Shown here: piece after piece, positions 33,470 to 45,650 of the stretch | Position numbering within the stretch: the first letter of the stretch is position 1 | How the letters are laid out: the number at the start of each line of letters is the position of its first letter | From: Pyxicephalus adspersus | Taxonomy: Eukaryota > Chordata > Amphibia > Anura > Pyxicephalidae | Assembly: GCF_032062135.1 (NCBI RefSeq) | Contig: NC_092863.1 | Coordinates: 15,778,693 to 15,842,692 of the forward strand | Length of the DNA: 64,000 nt | Reading direction: 5' to 3' | Made by a program: the position numbers and the translations under genes | Notes under the pieces: generated by a model | Database searches by the model: none | Seen by the model: the letters and a program-made list of their open reading frames with translations, nothing else | Told to the model about the DNA's origin: nothing

Positions 33470-33942
33470 CAATCTATTTTGTATAATGTTCAACTTTTGG
33501 ACATATGGCCTCATGTTCTTATGGCACTTTAATATAATGTAGGATAGATATTGATGGCTGAAAGACCCTGAAGCACCCTGTAACTCCAAACCATAACATT
33601 TTCATCACCATGTTTCAAACATAGTATGAGTTCCTTAAATAATGCTGCTGTTCAAATTCAAGATAAAGTAAAATTTGACCAGAATATTGGTCATTCGGTC
33701 CAGTTTTACAGTGACAGAGTAACATTGATATCCTATAATTTTTCTGCTGAAGTCCAAATTTTAGTGGGGTGGGAACTGTTAATTTCTATTTGTGTAGGGG
33801 TCAGAGGAGCTCAATGCTATTATACTTGCATGATATTTACTAAGTACTGCAGGCAGGGTCTTTGTTAGGCAGGGACTGTAGTGTCAGTGCTTTGTTGTAA
33901 AACAGTTATTGTCCTCATTGATTTCTGCTATTATACATTGGA

Positions 33943-34160
33943 CTTGATTTAATAAATCTCTTCAAGGCTGGAAACACTTTCATCAATGAAGCTGGGTGAT
34001 CCAGCAAATCTGGAATGAGACCTAAAAGTAATTTGCTATTTGTTAGCAAATGGTTTTAATGCCGAACCAGATCCATACCAGATTTGCTGGAACACCCAGC
34101 TTCGCTGATGAAAGTGTATCCACTCCAGCCTTGGAGAGCTTTAAAAAATCAGGCCCTTTG
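33943..34160. mobile_element. Foldback MITE (CAGCAAATCTGGAATG family)
   Basis: The left arm (TTGATTTAATAAATCTCTTC, AAGGCTGGA, ACTTTCATCAATGAAGCTGG, GTGATCCAGCAAATCTGG) is mirrored by the right arm (CCAGATTTGCTGGAACACCC, AGCTTCGCTGATGAAAGTGT, CCAGCCTTGGAGAGCTTT). The whole element can fold on itself. It is non-coding. Confidence 0.8.
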
Positions 34161-35298
34161 TACCTAATTATTTACAACTGAAACATATTTGAACATGACA
34201 AATAAGTGGCCTACATAAACCAAAAAATAAATGGTTGCCTCCTCTAGCAAACATTCCCACATTTTTCTCCTTTACTGATTCCCTTGTGTATTCTATTGTG
34301 TTTTAGGTAGACCATCCTTGCTAATAAAAGAAGTGAGAAGAAACACTATAGTCCAAGTTTGCCATCTGCTGCTGTTAAATGCTGAAAAAGGTCATCAGGG
34401 AAATCTGCACAGTACTTGTCAAGCTGTCACTTAGAAGGCCTTGGCTTATATCTTCTCTCAGGTCAAATGTCTGCCTGTTATCCCTTTGGTTATCTTGTTT
34501 AATTTTCTTGTTGTTCTAAAAATATCTTGCACATCTAGTGAGGGTTTGTAAAGCAGATCATTAACTAAAAAGGTGTATACCACTGGTTAAATAGTTATTA
34601 AGGAATATGTATAGCCATTTAAAAGTTAATTTGTGTTCCAAGATAAAAAATATATAAATAAGAGATACAAGTCTGAACTCAAAATACTATCCTAAAATCA
34701 TGGCAAATCATGTAAATGGTGCTCTAAAAACAAATTCCTTTACAGGGTAAATAGTCTGCGTTTACTGTATTAATAGAAACTCTTCCTATTTTAACATATA
34801 GATTAATGGGATGTTTGCTGTATCATATCACATATGTTTTAAAGAATACTAGGTGTGCCATCTAAATGGTAAAGAAAACATAGCATGGTGTCGTTGAATA
34901 ATTGATTTGTTTATTTTGGCACAGATTTACAACAGAGCAGGTGGTTCAGCAAATATTCATCTTTCCTATTCACCTCCCATGTCATTTCATTCAGCTGTCA
35001 GGATCAGAAAATTTAAAACCCCATCTTAGTGCAATACCAACCTAATGTAGCCTACAAGGGGTTATCAATAGAGAAGAGTTTGGGGTTTACTAATATCATG
35101 GGGTAAATTCACTGTCTTAGATTAGCAGGGGATGTTTTTTATTTAAAATTGTAAAGCAAAGCTTGGCCTTTATACATGGGTTACACGCTTAAAAGGCAAA
35201 AAAGAGGACTTCAATAGAAACCAGCCTCTTCACTATAAAATTATGTCTGTGGGGAATAGAGAGGGAAGTGTATGAAGCTCCACAGAAGTATGAGTAGG
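34161..35298. other. Intergenic, nothing recognised
   Basis: AT-rich sequence with no supported gene or repeat. Confidence 0.45.
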
Positions 35299-35531
35299 GG
35301 TATGTTCAGACCTGTTTCAGGATTGAACGATCCCCCACAGCCCTTGGTGGCTGGCAACTAGCGTCTGAATACACAACAGCTGGCAGCAATGAGAAGTACT
35401 GGTACTGCTCACTGCCACCCCTATTCAGTACACGGGGGAAAGCTACATGTAACATCTTCCCCAAGAAAAAGGTTCACTGGCATGAGAAGCAGTAACCGCA
35501 CCACAACCCCATAGCCAGTGTGAACATAGCC
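35299..35531. mobile_element. MITE with GGTATGTTCAGAC ends
   Basis: The left end GGTATGTTCAGACCTG and the right end CAGTGTGAACATAGC are imperfect inverted repeats. The interior is GC-rich and differs from its surroundings. The target duplication was not resolved. Confidence 0.5.
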
Positions 35532-36772
35532 TAAAAAAACTGTCTTAATTCTGTTTGCTAGCTCTTCAGGCAATCAGCCCTTTTGCTGCCTTTGTTCCTG
35601 GTTGATTTTGAGAATAAAGATGACTTTTATTTGCTGTTTGATCCACTCTAACCATGCGCTTTAGTAACAGGAGAGTGAATGAGCACTGTTCTTTTCTATG
35701 GAGAACGGAAGGGGCCAAATGTAGCATCCTGCTGCACTACACAGTACAATGATCATCCCACTGTGACCACTGTGCACATGCTAGATTTTCTTTTCAAGAA
35801 GATCATGTACATTTGTCTCTGAGCTGAGACAAAAGATAGGATGGTCCTAAAGATCAATGGATTTGAGCAACTTTACTACTCAAAACTGCTTGCAAATTAT
35901 GGTTAATATTGGACCCAAAGGGTCAGTTTTGTTCTTCAGGCGGTTGGTGCCAGCAGCATTGCTTCTATATGCAATGTCCAGGGGCAGTTTCCAGCCTAAT
36001 CCACATTCAGAGGATAGAATTTTAAAAAAAAGTTCTGCTAGACTTTTGTGGCCCCTGCTATTGGTTCCTGTTTTTTACTACTCCAGGCTACCCTTACTAT
36101 ATACCATAACCTGAAACCTCTGTTTTATCTTGAACAGATGACCAGTAAATTTTTACAAAATTGGGAATTTGGGTATCTGTTGGACAAAGCAGAACTTTTT
36201 ATCTTTATTTGATTTACTTTTATTTTATTTGGAGATCCAGTTTCTTACAGATGGCCTTTGTTAAAAGGTTGTTATCTGAATGTCACACAGTAAAGAGGGT
36301 TCTTGATAATGTCTTTTGGATGGATGTAGTAGATAATTGTTCAAAATCAGTACAGCCTCCATAATGTTTTTTGATTGCATTGTTATGTTAATTGGGCAGA
36401 TGTACTACTTGTTAATTCATTTAAATAAAGGACAAAAAAAACTCTTTGATCAAAGACCTAAAACCTTGAACAGACTTCCCATGGATGTCAGAGGATTGTG
36501 GCTAGAAACAATCTTTAAGATGAACAACTGCAAGTTCTATACACACAGTCCCATTCTGTTTGATAGAGCGAGGAGGATAATCAAGCGCAATCTTGCTGTG
36601 CACTCCTCCATAGGAATGAACAGCAGTTGTTCCCAATCGGTCATTTATCAATCAGCTTTGGCAATGTCGGTGGACCACTATATACATCTGGCATAGGCAC
36701 AACTGTTTATCTTGGGAGACTTATTTTATTGTGTGTACGTAGCTTACCAAATATTGTTTTCTTTAGGGTGAT
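35532..36772. other. Intergenic 3' of the NXPE pseudogene
   Basis: Nothing certain. GTGTGTACGTAGCTTA at 36733-36748 is a right terminus of the Harbinger-like family, so a degraded copy probably lies at about 36560-36748. The plus frames here (35857-36114, 36337-36696) have no family resemblance. Confidence 0.45.
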
Positions 36773-37303
36773 TTAACAAACATATGTCAAAAACATGTGA
36801 ATCTGGTTCCTGATGATAAATTCTGGTAGATGTACTTCATTAGTATTGTAAGCAATGCTCATGTCCCAAGCATCAACCACAGCCACAGGAAGGTGACTGA
36901 AAATGTCCCTAAATATCAGGTACTGGAAATAACCATGGAAGTCACTAAATCTTTCTGGATCTGTGTCAAGCTCTCTGGTGTTATCAGCTTTAATAACAAC
37001 CTTTGTGTCCGGAGGAAAAGACATTGCAAGGCCTCATGGACATTGAGAACTCCTCCGATAAAGAGAAGAATGGGAAATGGCCGGAAGTGCTGTCCCAGAC
37101 ATATGACGACAATGAAGTATGGACCTCCCGCCAATAGGTCGATCTCTTGACTTATGTAGGAGTCATCTTTGACTGTGTAAAAGGAACTTGCGACAAATGG
37201 ATGGCTGTGCTTTTTCCAGTGTAGCTGAATGTCCTGCTTTTCATTAGTGGCAAAAAGTAGAGAAATCAGTCCCTCACAATGCAGATTGTCTTGAACCCTG
37301 GTA
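36773..37303 (-). pseudogene. NXPE-family gene, terminal exon with frameshift
   Basis: NXPE proteins (neurexophilin and PC-esterase domain) are secreted or Golgi glycoproteins. This exon is the end of the PC-esterase domain: HWKKHSHPFV, YISQEIDLLAGG, LGQHFRPFPI, VNVHEALQCLFLR, then in the next frame PDTKVVIKADNTRE, RFSDFHGYFQYLI, VAVVDAWDMSIAYNTNEVHL and NQIHMFLTYVC, with a stop at 36775-36773. DAWD...H keeps the likely Asp/His catalytic pair. The frame breaks at about 37020 in CTCCGGACAC, where related proteins read LRSPDTK. A 7-nt slippage deletion between TCCGGA-type repeats is possible. The acceptor was taken as ATACCAG at 37304; its phase does not fit the previous exon cleanly. Confidence 0.85.
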
Positions 37304-39302
37304 TTACACAAAAAGGGTTAATTCAATGTGTTTTCAAAGAGATCTTGTCCCCATACTAATAATATCAGCAACAAGCTTCCTTTAAGTTTACATGTCCAAA
37401 AAACTTGTTTCATTTATTTAATCTCCTGTAATTATTGATATTATGATGCTGAACATGCACTTTAGTCCAGCAGGGGACACGCTTCTTGGATGTGACATCA
37501 GCAGCCCCAGGCAGACTCCCAGCGGTCACTAAAATGATGACCTGAGATATTCTCCTGCTATTATTTGTCTGTGGACAGCCTCTCCTTTATCTGATGGCAG
37601 GGCAGATAGGCTCTCTGCAGCTCCTCTACTTTTTACATATTACAATCAGCTGCTGGTGCTTCTGAAAAACATTCAGTACAGAGTACACATAACAAAATTA
37701 CTAATTCTACCTGAGATTGATAGGGTGATAGGTTCTCTTTACGATATACCCATCACAAGAGAAATATTAGGGCTACTTTTGTTTATATCTAATGCTAGAT
37801 CCTTGACTGTCATACTGATAGTTTGACTTGATGAACTGAAACGAGTACAAACATAAGGAATTCCTACATTTCTCTGGGACTCTAGTTAAGAAAATATTGG
37901 AAATAAAGTACAGTTTGGGACTATCATGAATTTTAAAACAGATTAGATTAAAATCCATGGATGTGTATAGAAGGAAGCAACTAAGTATGCACTTAAAATG
38001 ACAATCAGCGTCATAACTTCACCCCATGTGGCTCATGCACATAAATCAAAGCACATTTTTATTGGAAAACTTAGTATCACCTTGTCCTTTGCAATGACTT
38101 TATACTCTCTGGTTCTAGAACATGATACCAACACTGGAAACGCAACACTGATCTATTTCCTTTTTTTAATGTAGGTTCTTTTTATGTCTTTTATAAAGTT
38201 GGGGAATCTGTGGTATCTATAAGACTAGCTGTTACAGATCAGCAGCTTTCCTACTTTGCTGCAGTCTGCGTTATTCCAGGATTGGGGGATATAGGCCTCA
38301 ACATGTCATCTTTAGGGTAATATAGCTCCTACACAAACAGTGTTGTCCTTACTATTGAGCTGTACCTCTTGCTTAAGCATAAAGTAATTTTCCTAGCTCT
38401 GAATATTTGGTTCCCCGTGTTAGTGTCCCTCCTTTGCTGTCATTACCTACATTTACCTGACTGTCCTGGATCGTTATTGCCATTCTCAGGTTCTATCCTT
38501 GATCATCTACCATCTACAAAAGTTTGTGTAAATGTTGGAACACTCATTAGTAAAGTCCACCACTCCTTGTGAGGTGCTCTAGTGAAGATCTGGTAGGTGT
38601 TCTTAGATTCTGTGTCTTGGTCCTTTTAGGGTTCACAAAGCATTCCCTGAGTAAATTACTATCCTGTTCTCCTAAATTTGGGTTACTACGTACATGCATG
38701 TGTGGCTCAGATTATCTATTTGGAGATGAGAGTTGATAGGCAAGAAAATCTGTAAACGAAGAGATACATTCTCCCATGTAAGTCAGGATTTTTAATACAA
38801 ATGCCTAAATAATGATATAGTCTGGGTTCATTGCATAATTTTACTGTGAGCTAAAGGCGCTTGATGATGTGCTCCCAGGAAGGGTCTTAGTTGACCTGGG
38901 CTTACAAAAAAGAGAACTAGCATATAGGACATGAAGAATATGAGGAGTGCAGCGCTGAAGTGTGATGAGGGTTAAAATGGGGGGAAGATATATCAGTATA
39001 TATATGTGTATACTTTAAAGTTATAAAAATGGACCGAATCAAGATTGTTTGAGGCATAAGGTTTAGTGTGAGAACAACAATAAATATTAGGGTTGGGTAA
39101 AACTTGAGGAGGCATCAGTGTCTAAAATGAAATTTATACTTGATTTGGGTGCTGATTGTTCTTTTTGCAAATGTCCTTCAGATACCAACACCTACATTTC
39201 TGTATTTATATAAAAATGTAATATCCTAGCCTTTAGGAACCATCTACTTTAAACTTTTTTTCCTTTGTGTCATAGAGCCTATTGTAATTATATATGATGT
39301 AC
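37304..39302 (-). other. Intron of the NXPE pseudogene, nothing recognised
   Basis: 2 kb between two recognisable exons. No exon-like sequence, RNA gene or clear repeat was identified. Confidence 0.5.
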
Positions 39303-39513
39303 CTTCTAATATACTGGTCAAACTATCGAACGATTGCCGCACAGTGGAATCCCTCCAAAAAAGCACCCTCTTGTCATTTAAACAGGTGTATATCTGCTCT
39401 TGGCTTCTTAAAGTTGAAGATTTCACAAAATGCAGGTCTCCACATATTCTGAAACACAAATCCACTTGGAAATGGGGATTCCATTCCAACTGTACACGGT
39501 TCTAGATATGAGT
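39303..39513 (-). pseudogene. NXPE-family gene, GDS-box exon, decayed
   Basis: The acceptor is cattttcatctcttcag-like (tttcatctcttcag) and the donor GAAG|gtacat. It reads EPCTVGMESPFPSGFVFQNM and WRPAFCEIFNFKKPRAD, then after a frame change near 39385 YTCLNDKRVLFWRDSTVRQS and LTSILE. NXPE proteins have a C-x-VGM...G...W segment and a GDST(L/I)RQW box here. GDST is the PC-esterase nucleophile motif. In this copy it reads RDST and the following Trp is Ser, so the active site is damaged as well as the frame. Confidence 0.8.
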
Positions 39514-39588
39514 CTGAAGAGATGAAAATTGACAGAAGTTTACAAACATGTTCTTAAACTGTATATATAACTGTATATAAATACTCTC

Positions 39589-39770
39589 GTTCTATAATCG
39601 CCTCAGGGCTGATATCAGACGAGAATCTTGCCCGTGTACAGCGCTCCTCGTCAATCGTTTGTCCTGGCGGATCCACGGACGAAGAAGATCATAATGAAAG
39701 TGAAGGAAAGAGAGCACAGTGGGGTGCCACTCTGTTGTTCTCCCCCTCCCCTCTTCATAGAGCAGAATGG
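39589..39770. mobile_element. Partial Harbinger-like MITE, GGATCC-type
   Basis: It shares TAATCGCCTCAGGGCTGATA, GTGTACAGCGCTC, GTCCTGGCGGATCCACGGAC and a TAGAGCAGAATGG end with the copies at 11848 and 45651. Both termini are missing. Confidence 0.65.
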
Positions 39771-40808
39771 TGTACCCAACCTTAGACCCTCTCAGGTGTT
39801 CTCAGATATTCTGTCTAGCACTTTGCTTCTATTTTCTTTTTGTATTCACATACTCACCTGACAGCTGTCATAGCAAACATCAAGATAGCTTTAGTGAGTG
39901 AGGTCAGGTAATAGATTAGGTTGGACTATGCAGTGTTGGGAAGAAGATCTTTGATAGGCTGGAAGGCTTCCTGACCTCAGTGGACATTTTCTTCTAAATC
40001 AGAAGTTATATATTGTCTTCTGACAGGTTGACAGGGGTTTCAGTATAAAAATACCAGCACCATAATTTTTACATTAAATCCCCTGCCAACCAGTATACAA
40101 GAAAATTGCCGCTGTGGTCATATGGAGACCATTTGTTTTGTTGACCAATTTGTTATCGGGGGTTTAAAGCCAGTGCAGACTGAGCCAAGGGGGCATAATT
40201 CAGGGTACAAGTGTGCCATATGTACCTGTTGTAAATATAAATTATCACAACCACCCAACACAGAAACATCTTTTTCGGGGCTGTGCTTTTCTAGAATAAA
40301 ATTCTGACACTAATACAGTCTGCTATATAGCTGACATCTTCTAAAATGAAAAATCATTTTCAGTGGCAAGTAAAGTAGCAATAGCAGCCTCCATGTTTCC
40401 TTTACAAGTGTTTAAAGGATTACAAGTGTTTAAAGGATGTTTTACAGTGTTTTACAAGGATGAGTTAACTTACTTAAACATTCAGATACTTTTATGTGTC
40501 CAAAATCTCCTGGAATATTCACCCCTATATTTTGCCTAAAATGAACACAAAAGATATTGTCAATGTAGCTGATCAATTCATATATGTTAAAGCAGAACTG
40601 TGCTTGATTTTTGAAGACATTTTAAGTAGGTAAAGGTTCATGGAAGAAGAGGCTATTCATGTCACTTCTGTTTTAAAACCTCTTTTCTTGCTTGATAACA
40701 TTTTTTATCCTATTTGCACACTGACCACCAAGTTTGTGCAACTTGTCTATAAAATGCATGAGCTTGGTGGCAGGATTAAGTAACTCCTAATCCTATGTGA
40801 AAGTGTAA

Positions 40809-41140
40809 AGCTGCGTACACACTTGCAATTTCTGTCGTTGGAAAGGATCTTTCACGATCCTTTCCAACGACAAGGGACTGCACGATGCATGAACGATGCT
40901 GTACATACAGCACCGTTCATGCTCTATGGAGAGGGGAGGGGGGAAGCGACGGAGCGGCACCCTGCTGCGCGCTCTCCCCCTTCCCTTTCATTAGGATCGG
41001 TTGTCGTCCATTGTCCGTGGATCCGGCAGGACGGTCATTCGGACGATGGACGACACCGACTGTACACATGGCAGATTTTCGCCCGATATTTGTCCGATGC
41101 CGATTATGGGGCGATAAAAATCTGCCATGTGTACGTAGCT
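40809..41140. mobile_element. Harbinger-like MITE, GGATCC-type, complete
   Basis: The ends AGCTGCGTACACACTTGCAA and ATGTGTACGTAGCT are inverted. The flanks are TAA (40806-40808) and TTA (41141-41143). GTCGTTGGAAAGGATCTTTC followed by GATCCTTTCCAACGACAA forms an inner hairpin. It is non-coding; the plus frame at 40823-41308 is a repeat reading. Confidence 0.75.
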
Positions 41141-41594
41141 TTACATCATTCATGGCAGATCAATGCAAAAGACAGCAGATTACAAAGAAAAGAAGGAAAA
41201 GATGGTAGTGACAAAATGACAAGGGATGGTAGGGGTGGTGCAATTCTGAAGGAAGGTACTGTAAAAAGTGTTGAAGTCCTTGATGAAATGTGTGACAACC
41301 CTCAATAAAGACCCTCAGTGACAGACCTTTAGTGGAGACCCTTAGTAAGAAACCCCCAGTATACTCCCCCAATGACAGACCTCCAGCAGAGACATTTTGT
41401 AATTAACTCTCATTAACCTTTAGTAGAGACCCCCAGCAAGAACCCTCGGGGGCAAGTCTTTAGTAGAGTAAAGGCCCTCTAACCTCTAATACAGAATTCT
41501 AGCAGAAAACCTCAGTAACAGATCCCTAGTGCACACCCCCAGGGATATGATAGACCTCTTGAACATACAGCTTCTGCTATGCAGTGTCATTTAA

Positions 41595-41908
41595 TTAAAA
41601 TGTAACTAAACCCCGCTATACTCACCTGTCCCCGTTCCACCATAGGGTGCCACCACGCTCTTCCTTTTTCTTTTCCTGGATACCATTTTCAAACATCTGG
41701 TTGGTTGAGCTTGGATGATCCTAATCCCCACGCAGGCGCATGGGAGTTCTTTTATTTCAGGCAAGCAGAGGGGAAGCCAGGATTTCCGCAGCTCTGCAGT
41801 TCCCCAGAGTGATCAGACAGGTAAAAGTGCTTATTTCTGACGCTGTCTCTGCAATATTGCCTGGCCTGATCCAGAAGTTTTTAATGTGGAGCTCTAGTTC
41901 CACTTTAA
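41595..41908. mobile_element. MITE of the TTCCACTTTAA family
   Basis: The left end TTAAAATGTAACTAAACCCC and the right end CTCTAGTTCCACTTTAA are imperfect inverted repeats. The interior has ACTCACCTGTCCC, CCACGCAGGCGCATGGGAG and a GATCAGACAGGTAA block also present at 33283-33469. Confidence 0.6.
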
Positions 41909-44123
41909 CCTTTTTTTGTAAAATATTTTTTTTCCATAAAAAGCAAAAAACAGCAGTAAAAAAAGCTGTAACAAACTAAACTGACAAAATTGACGCAAAC
42001 CATTAAAAAGTTCCTGTAATAAAAGAGATACTTTTAAGTGAAAAACATTATTTGGAAAAACCACTAGATGTCTCACTAGGATATGGTATACACAGAAATC
42101 ATTATTATGTTTCAGAGTATTATGTGGTGCTGCAGAGCTGTATGAATCAGTTTCAGTTGATTGAAATTGAAAGGAAACACCTGGTAACAGCTGGAAACAT
42201 GTTAAATGTGGGTTTTTTTGTTTTTTTTAGCACATAGTAAACTATTAGCCTGCTGAATAAGTATACATTAGGTATGAGTATATTACATTCTTTTCCACTC
42301 TATCCAAAGAGAAAAAAAATTTGCTAAAATTAAAAAAAGGTGAAAATGTAGTGACACCACTGAAAACCCAATGTTACTTGATTCTTTTGTTGGGCTTTGC
42401 TCTTTTAAAGTCGCCCTGTCACAAAAGTGGGAAATTTAAATCAAGCAAAAGATGTAAAAATATTCAATATCAGAGATTACTTGCAGTGGAAACAATCAGT
42501 TCAGAAAATGATCAGTAGATGCATATAATACAGATCTCTGTTCCCTCCTGTCTTCCAAGCTCATTAATTATAATTATATACTGACTTTTTTTAGACACGT
42601 GTACATTCATTTACCTTTAATAATACAGTTTGAGCAAGAGAGTTCAGGAATGAAGTAATACATTTGTGTACTTTGAATCACTGACCCAGAACATACACAA
42701 GTTAATTCTGACTTCTGACCTTACCTTGATTTGCTTGCATATTGGTTCTGGAACAATTTTACAAAGTATAAAAGCTGTCAGAATAATAACCAGGCAAGTA
42801 GTATTTTGGTAGCTGGGATAGTAGCTGCTGTACTTCTGTCATTTCTTCTTAATTAAGCAGAATTAAACTATGTTGCTGATGCCCAGGGTCTTGCCATAAT
42901 GTGTATTGTAAGTATGCACAGACTTACCTGGCAAAGCACCCCCTCCAACGCTGCATTGGCTATGATATCCTTCGGCACTCCATCCCTGCAGTTGTTTTCT
43001 TCCATGCATTTTCCAGATTTGGCATCTTCATGGCATCGCAATGCTTATATTCCTTGGGCAGCATTTTCATTAGAGTGCCATGCAGGCGACGTATAGGGAG
43101 GTGTGTGGTTACTACTGTTGTGTACATTTGTTAAATGATAACTGTATTTTTGTACATTCTTGTAAAGAATCCACTAGATGGAGTGGACAACAAGTTTCTG
43201 TTTTTTGTTAGTGGGTGCTGTTGTTTTGAAGTTGTCGAATTGTGAGTAGCACCAGACTGGTGGCCACTTTGGATTGAAGCTCTATTTAAGATGGGCCTAC
43301 CCACTTCATTAGGAGCATGAAAGGAACCCAAAGCAAGACAATGGGGTCTAGAGCACAAGAAATTGCAGGTTAATGAACATCAAGAGGCCAAGCACAAGAG
43401 ATGTAGGGGGGACTAGCCCAGAGTCAGCCATACTCAATACCCAAGAGCCAGAGGTAAGAGAGTAGTCAGGAGATGTACAGTAGCTGGGGTCAAACACAGG
43501 TGAGAGTCAGCCAGATGTAGAACCAAGGGCAGAGGCAGAAGAATGATTAGGTCAAGCAGAGGTGAAGTCAGGTAGCAAACTAAAAGGGTCTGGCAGGAGC
43601 TGTTTGGCAACTGGTTGCTAACAATGCGGTCAGGATACAGGGCAAGCTTTAGTTTGGCTCTAAGCTAATTTGGGGGTCAGAGGATGCAGATTTCTCCACT
43701 CAGCAGAAGAGGGAGAGGACTGTGTAGCCACAGATCATATGGTTCACCTTGACAGCAGGAACTATTCAACAAGTACTGACAGAAAGATTACATAAATTGG
43801 GTCCAGGACAAGGTCTGCATCCTAGCAAGGCTGCATCCAGAAAGTGTGTAGGGAGAAGTACTCTCCCTTCTTGTGGAGTTTTTTTCTGGTCACTATCACC
43901 TATATCACAATGTAGGTGGGACTTACAAGCATGTCATCGGACACAAAGTGCTCTAATTTGCATAGATCCAGCACAGGAGGGTTACTTACTGTTGCAACCA
44001 TGAACACACTAAATAATATTATATAATTAGCTTGCCATGGAGCCTGACCACATGAAAAGTCTATAAAACAAAACCTAAATTCATCTTTAAATACAAAAAA
44101 ATATAAACAAATTAAACAATTTA

Positions 44124-44290
44124 CAGGGTTCTCCCCAGGCACTTTTAGCTGGGTGCACCACCCGGCACTTTTCAGCACCCACCCGGCTGTTTTTGGGTGG
44201 TTACCAAAGAGTTTGGTCACAATACAGGGGCTGCCACCCAGCTAAAATTTCTTTCCACCTGGCTTAAACAAATTTCTGGGTTGAGCACTG
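44124..44290. mobile_element. 167-bp MITE abutting an NXPE splice donor
   Basis: The left terminus CAGGGTTCTCCCCAG and the complemented right terminus CAGTGCTCAACCCAG are inverted with few mismatches. AATTTA flanks both sides (44118-44123, 44291-44296). Inside, TTTTAGCTGGGTG repeats and CCACCCGG words occur. The exon 44298-44954 ends 1 bp beyond the right AATTTA. Confidence 0.7.
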
Positions 44291-44297
44291 AATTTAC

Positions 44298-44954
44298 CTT
44301 TCAAAAAGGCCTCTCTCTTTTTCCGAAAGGAATGACATATCTCTGTTGTAGGACTGGAGAACTGTTAATGATTCACAGTGGGCATCTTTTGGTTTCTTGC
44401 AAAAAAATGATTCCACGTCTTTATCATATCTGTATTTACAAACATCATCAGTTCTGTTTAATTTAAATCCGCATTCAGCCCTGACCTTTTGAGTTTCAAT
44501 TTGAAAAGTTCCTACAAATTCAATAAGACCATAGCAAGGAAGCTCTCCACAGTAATGAAACAGCCTCACTTGGATGATGGAGTACCAAGGAAACATTGAC
44601 TATCCCTTCCCAAAATAAAGGAAAATGAACATGATAGGTCCCATTGTTGAAATCTTCTACACTTCCACTTGCTGCAGCGTTAAGATGTGGAGAAATTATT
44701 CTTGCTTTTATAAAATCTCCTCCATAAGTTTTCTTATTAACCAAGATGTCAAACATGTCAATCTGAACAATTTGTCTCCAACAGGATACGTCTCTCTTGC
44801 TGTTCTTTGTACTTGTTGTGAAATTAATGTTAGTGAATGTGACTTTAGGGACCAGTTCAGACATTTTGTTCAATATTGTAAGTTCTTCTTCTGATGGCAG
44901 GATTGCATGAAAAAATTTAGCCTTACTGCTTGTAGGAATCATCGTAGAGAAAAC
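44298..44954 (-). pseudogene. NXPE-family gene, neurexophilin-like domain exon with frameshift
   Basis: The acceptor is tttatcttaag and the donor GAAAG|gtaaat. It reads ILPSEEELTILNKMSELVP, TNINFTTSTKNS, VSCWRQIVQIDMFDILV, TYGGDFIKARIISPHLNAAA and SGSVEDFNNGTYHVHFPLFW, then EG...HHPSEAVSLLWRAS. After a frame change at about 44535 it continues CYGLIEFVGTF, CGFKLN, ESFFCKKPKDAHCESL and SFLSEKERGLFER. The YGGDF, DFNNGTY, FWEG and HPSE motifs are diagnostic of NXPE proteins. One extra T in TTCCTTGC would explain the break. It could be an assembly error, but the other exons are also damaged. Confidence 0.88.
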
Positions 44955-45484
44955 CTTAAGATAAAGAGTAATTAAAGAGTAATTAAAAAGCTATATACCT
45001 AAAAATTATTTCTGAAGTAAATGGTGTCTTTTAATTGGTGTCCTATTGGTAAAAGCTAGTTAGAAACACAGAAAGATAATGTTAGGAACGGATGCATACA
45101 AACTTACAAAATGGCGGAAAGAATAGTTTATTGGTTTCAGAGGTTTGCCGGGTCTGATCACTTCTCTATTACAAAGATGTCAGTGGGGCGGTAGCCATTA
45201 TGATACGGGTATCTTTTTAAATCTTTCCAGCCTCCAAATCTTACTTAGTACTTACCTGTCCTACTGGAAGCCACACCATCTCTTCACTGAAAATCTCCTG
45301 ACTAAGTAGAGTTTATTTCCCCACCTAAAGAGAGAATTCAGCTGCTCCTATGGGAATGCTATCAAACCTGCTGATGTTGGTATAGGAGCAGAAGTATAGT
45401 AAGAGTTGTATTATCTGCTAAAATTCAAAGGTTCCAACATTACATTACTACACATCCATGGTAAACACATCCTGAGCTCTTAGG
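44955..45484. other. Sequence upstream of the NXPE exon, nothing recognised
   Basis: The N-terminal membrane-anchor exon expected for NXPE genes was not identified here. Confidence 0.45.
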
Positions 45485-45647
45485 AATAATCGTAATGTAA
45501 GTGAAGGGAAGAGAGGGCAGTGTGGTGCCGCTCTGTCGTTCTCCCCCCTCGCCTTTCCATAGTGCAGAACGGCTCTGTATCATTCAGTCTTTTGTCATTG
45601 GAAAGGATCATGAAAGATCAACAATTATTGAAAGTGTGTATCTAGCC
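45485..45647. mobile_element. Right half of a Harbinger-like MITE
   Basis: It contains GAGGGCAGTGTGGTGCCGCT, TAGTGCAGAACGG and CATTGGAAAGGATCATGAAA, ending AGTGTGTATCTAGCC followed by TTA. It is joined directly to the next copy. Confidence 0.6.
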
Positions 45648-45650
45648 TTA

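Larger units (their letters stand above)
39514..44123 (-). other. Intron of the NXPE pseudogene with MITEs
   Basis: 4.6 kb containing Harbinger-like copies (39589-39770, 40809-41140) and a TTCCACTTTAA-family MITE (41595-41908). A short NXPE exon expected between the two recognised ones was not found. The rest shows no supported feature. Confidence 0.5.

Noticed and set aside
36337..36696. 119-codon plus frame opposite the NXPE region
   Set aside because: No recognisable domain; the end overlaps a degraded Harbinger-like copy.
40823..41308. 161-codon plus frame
   Set aside because: Most of it is the Harbinger-like MITE at 40809-41140.
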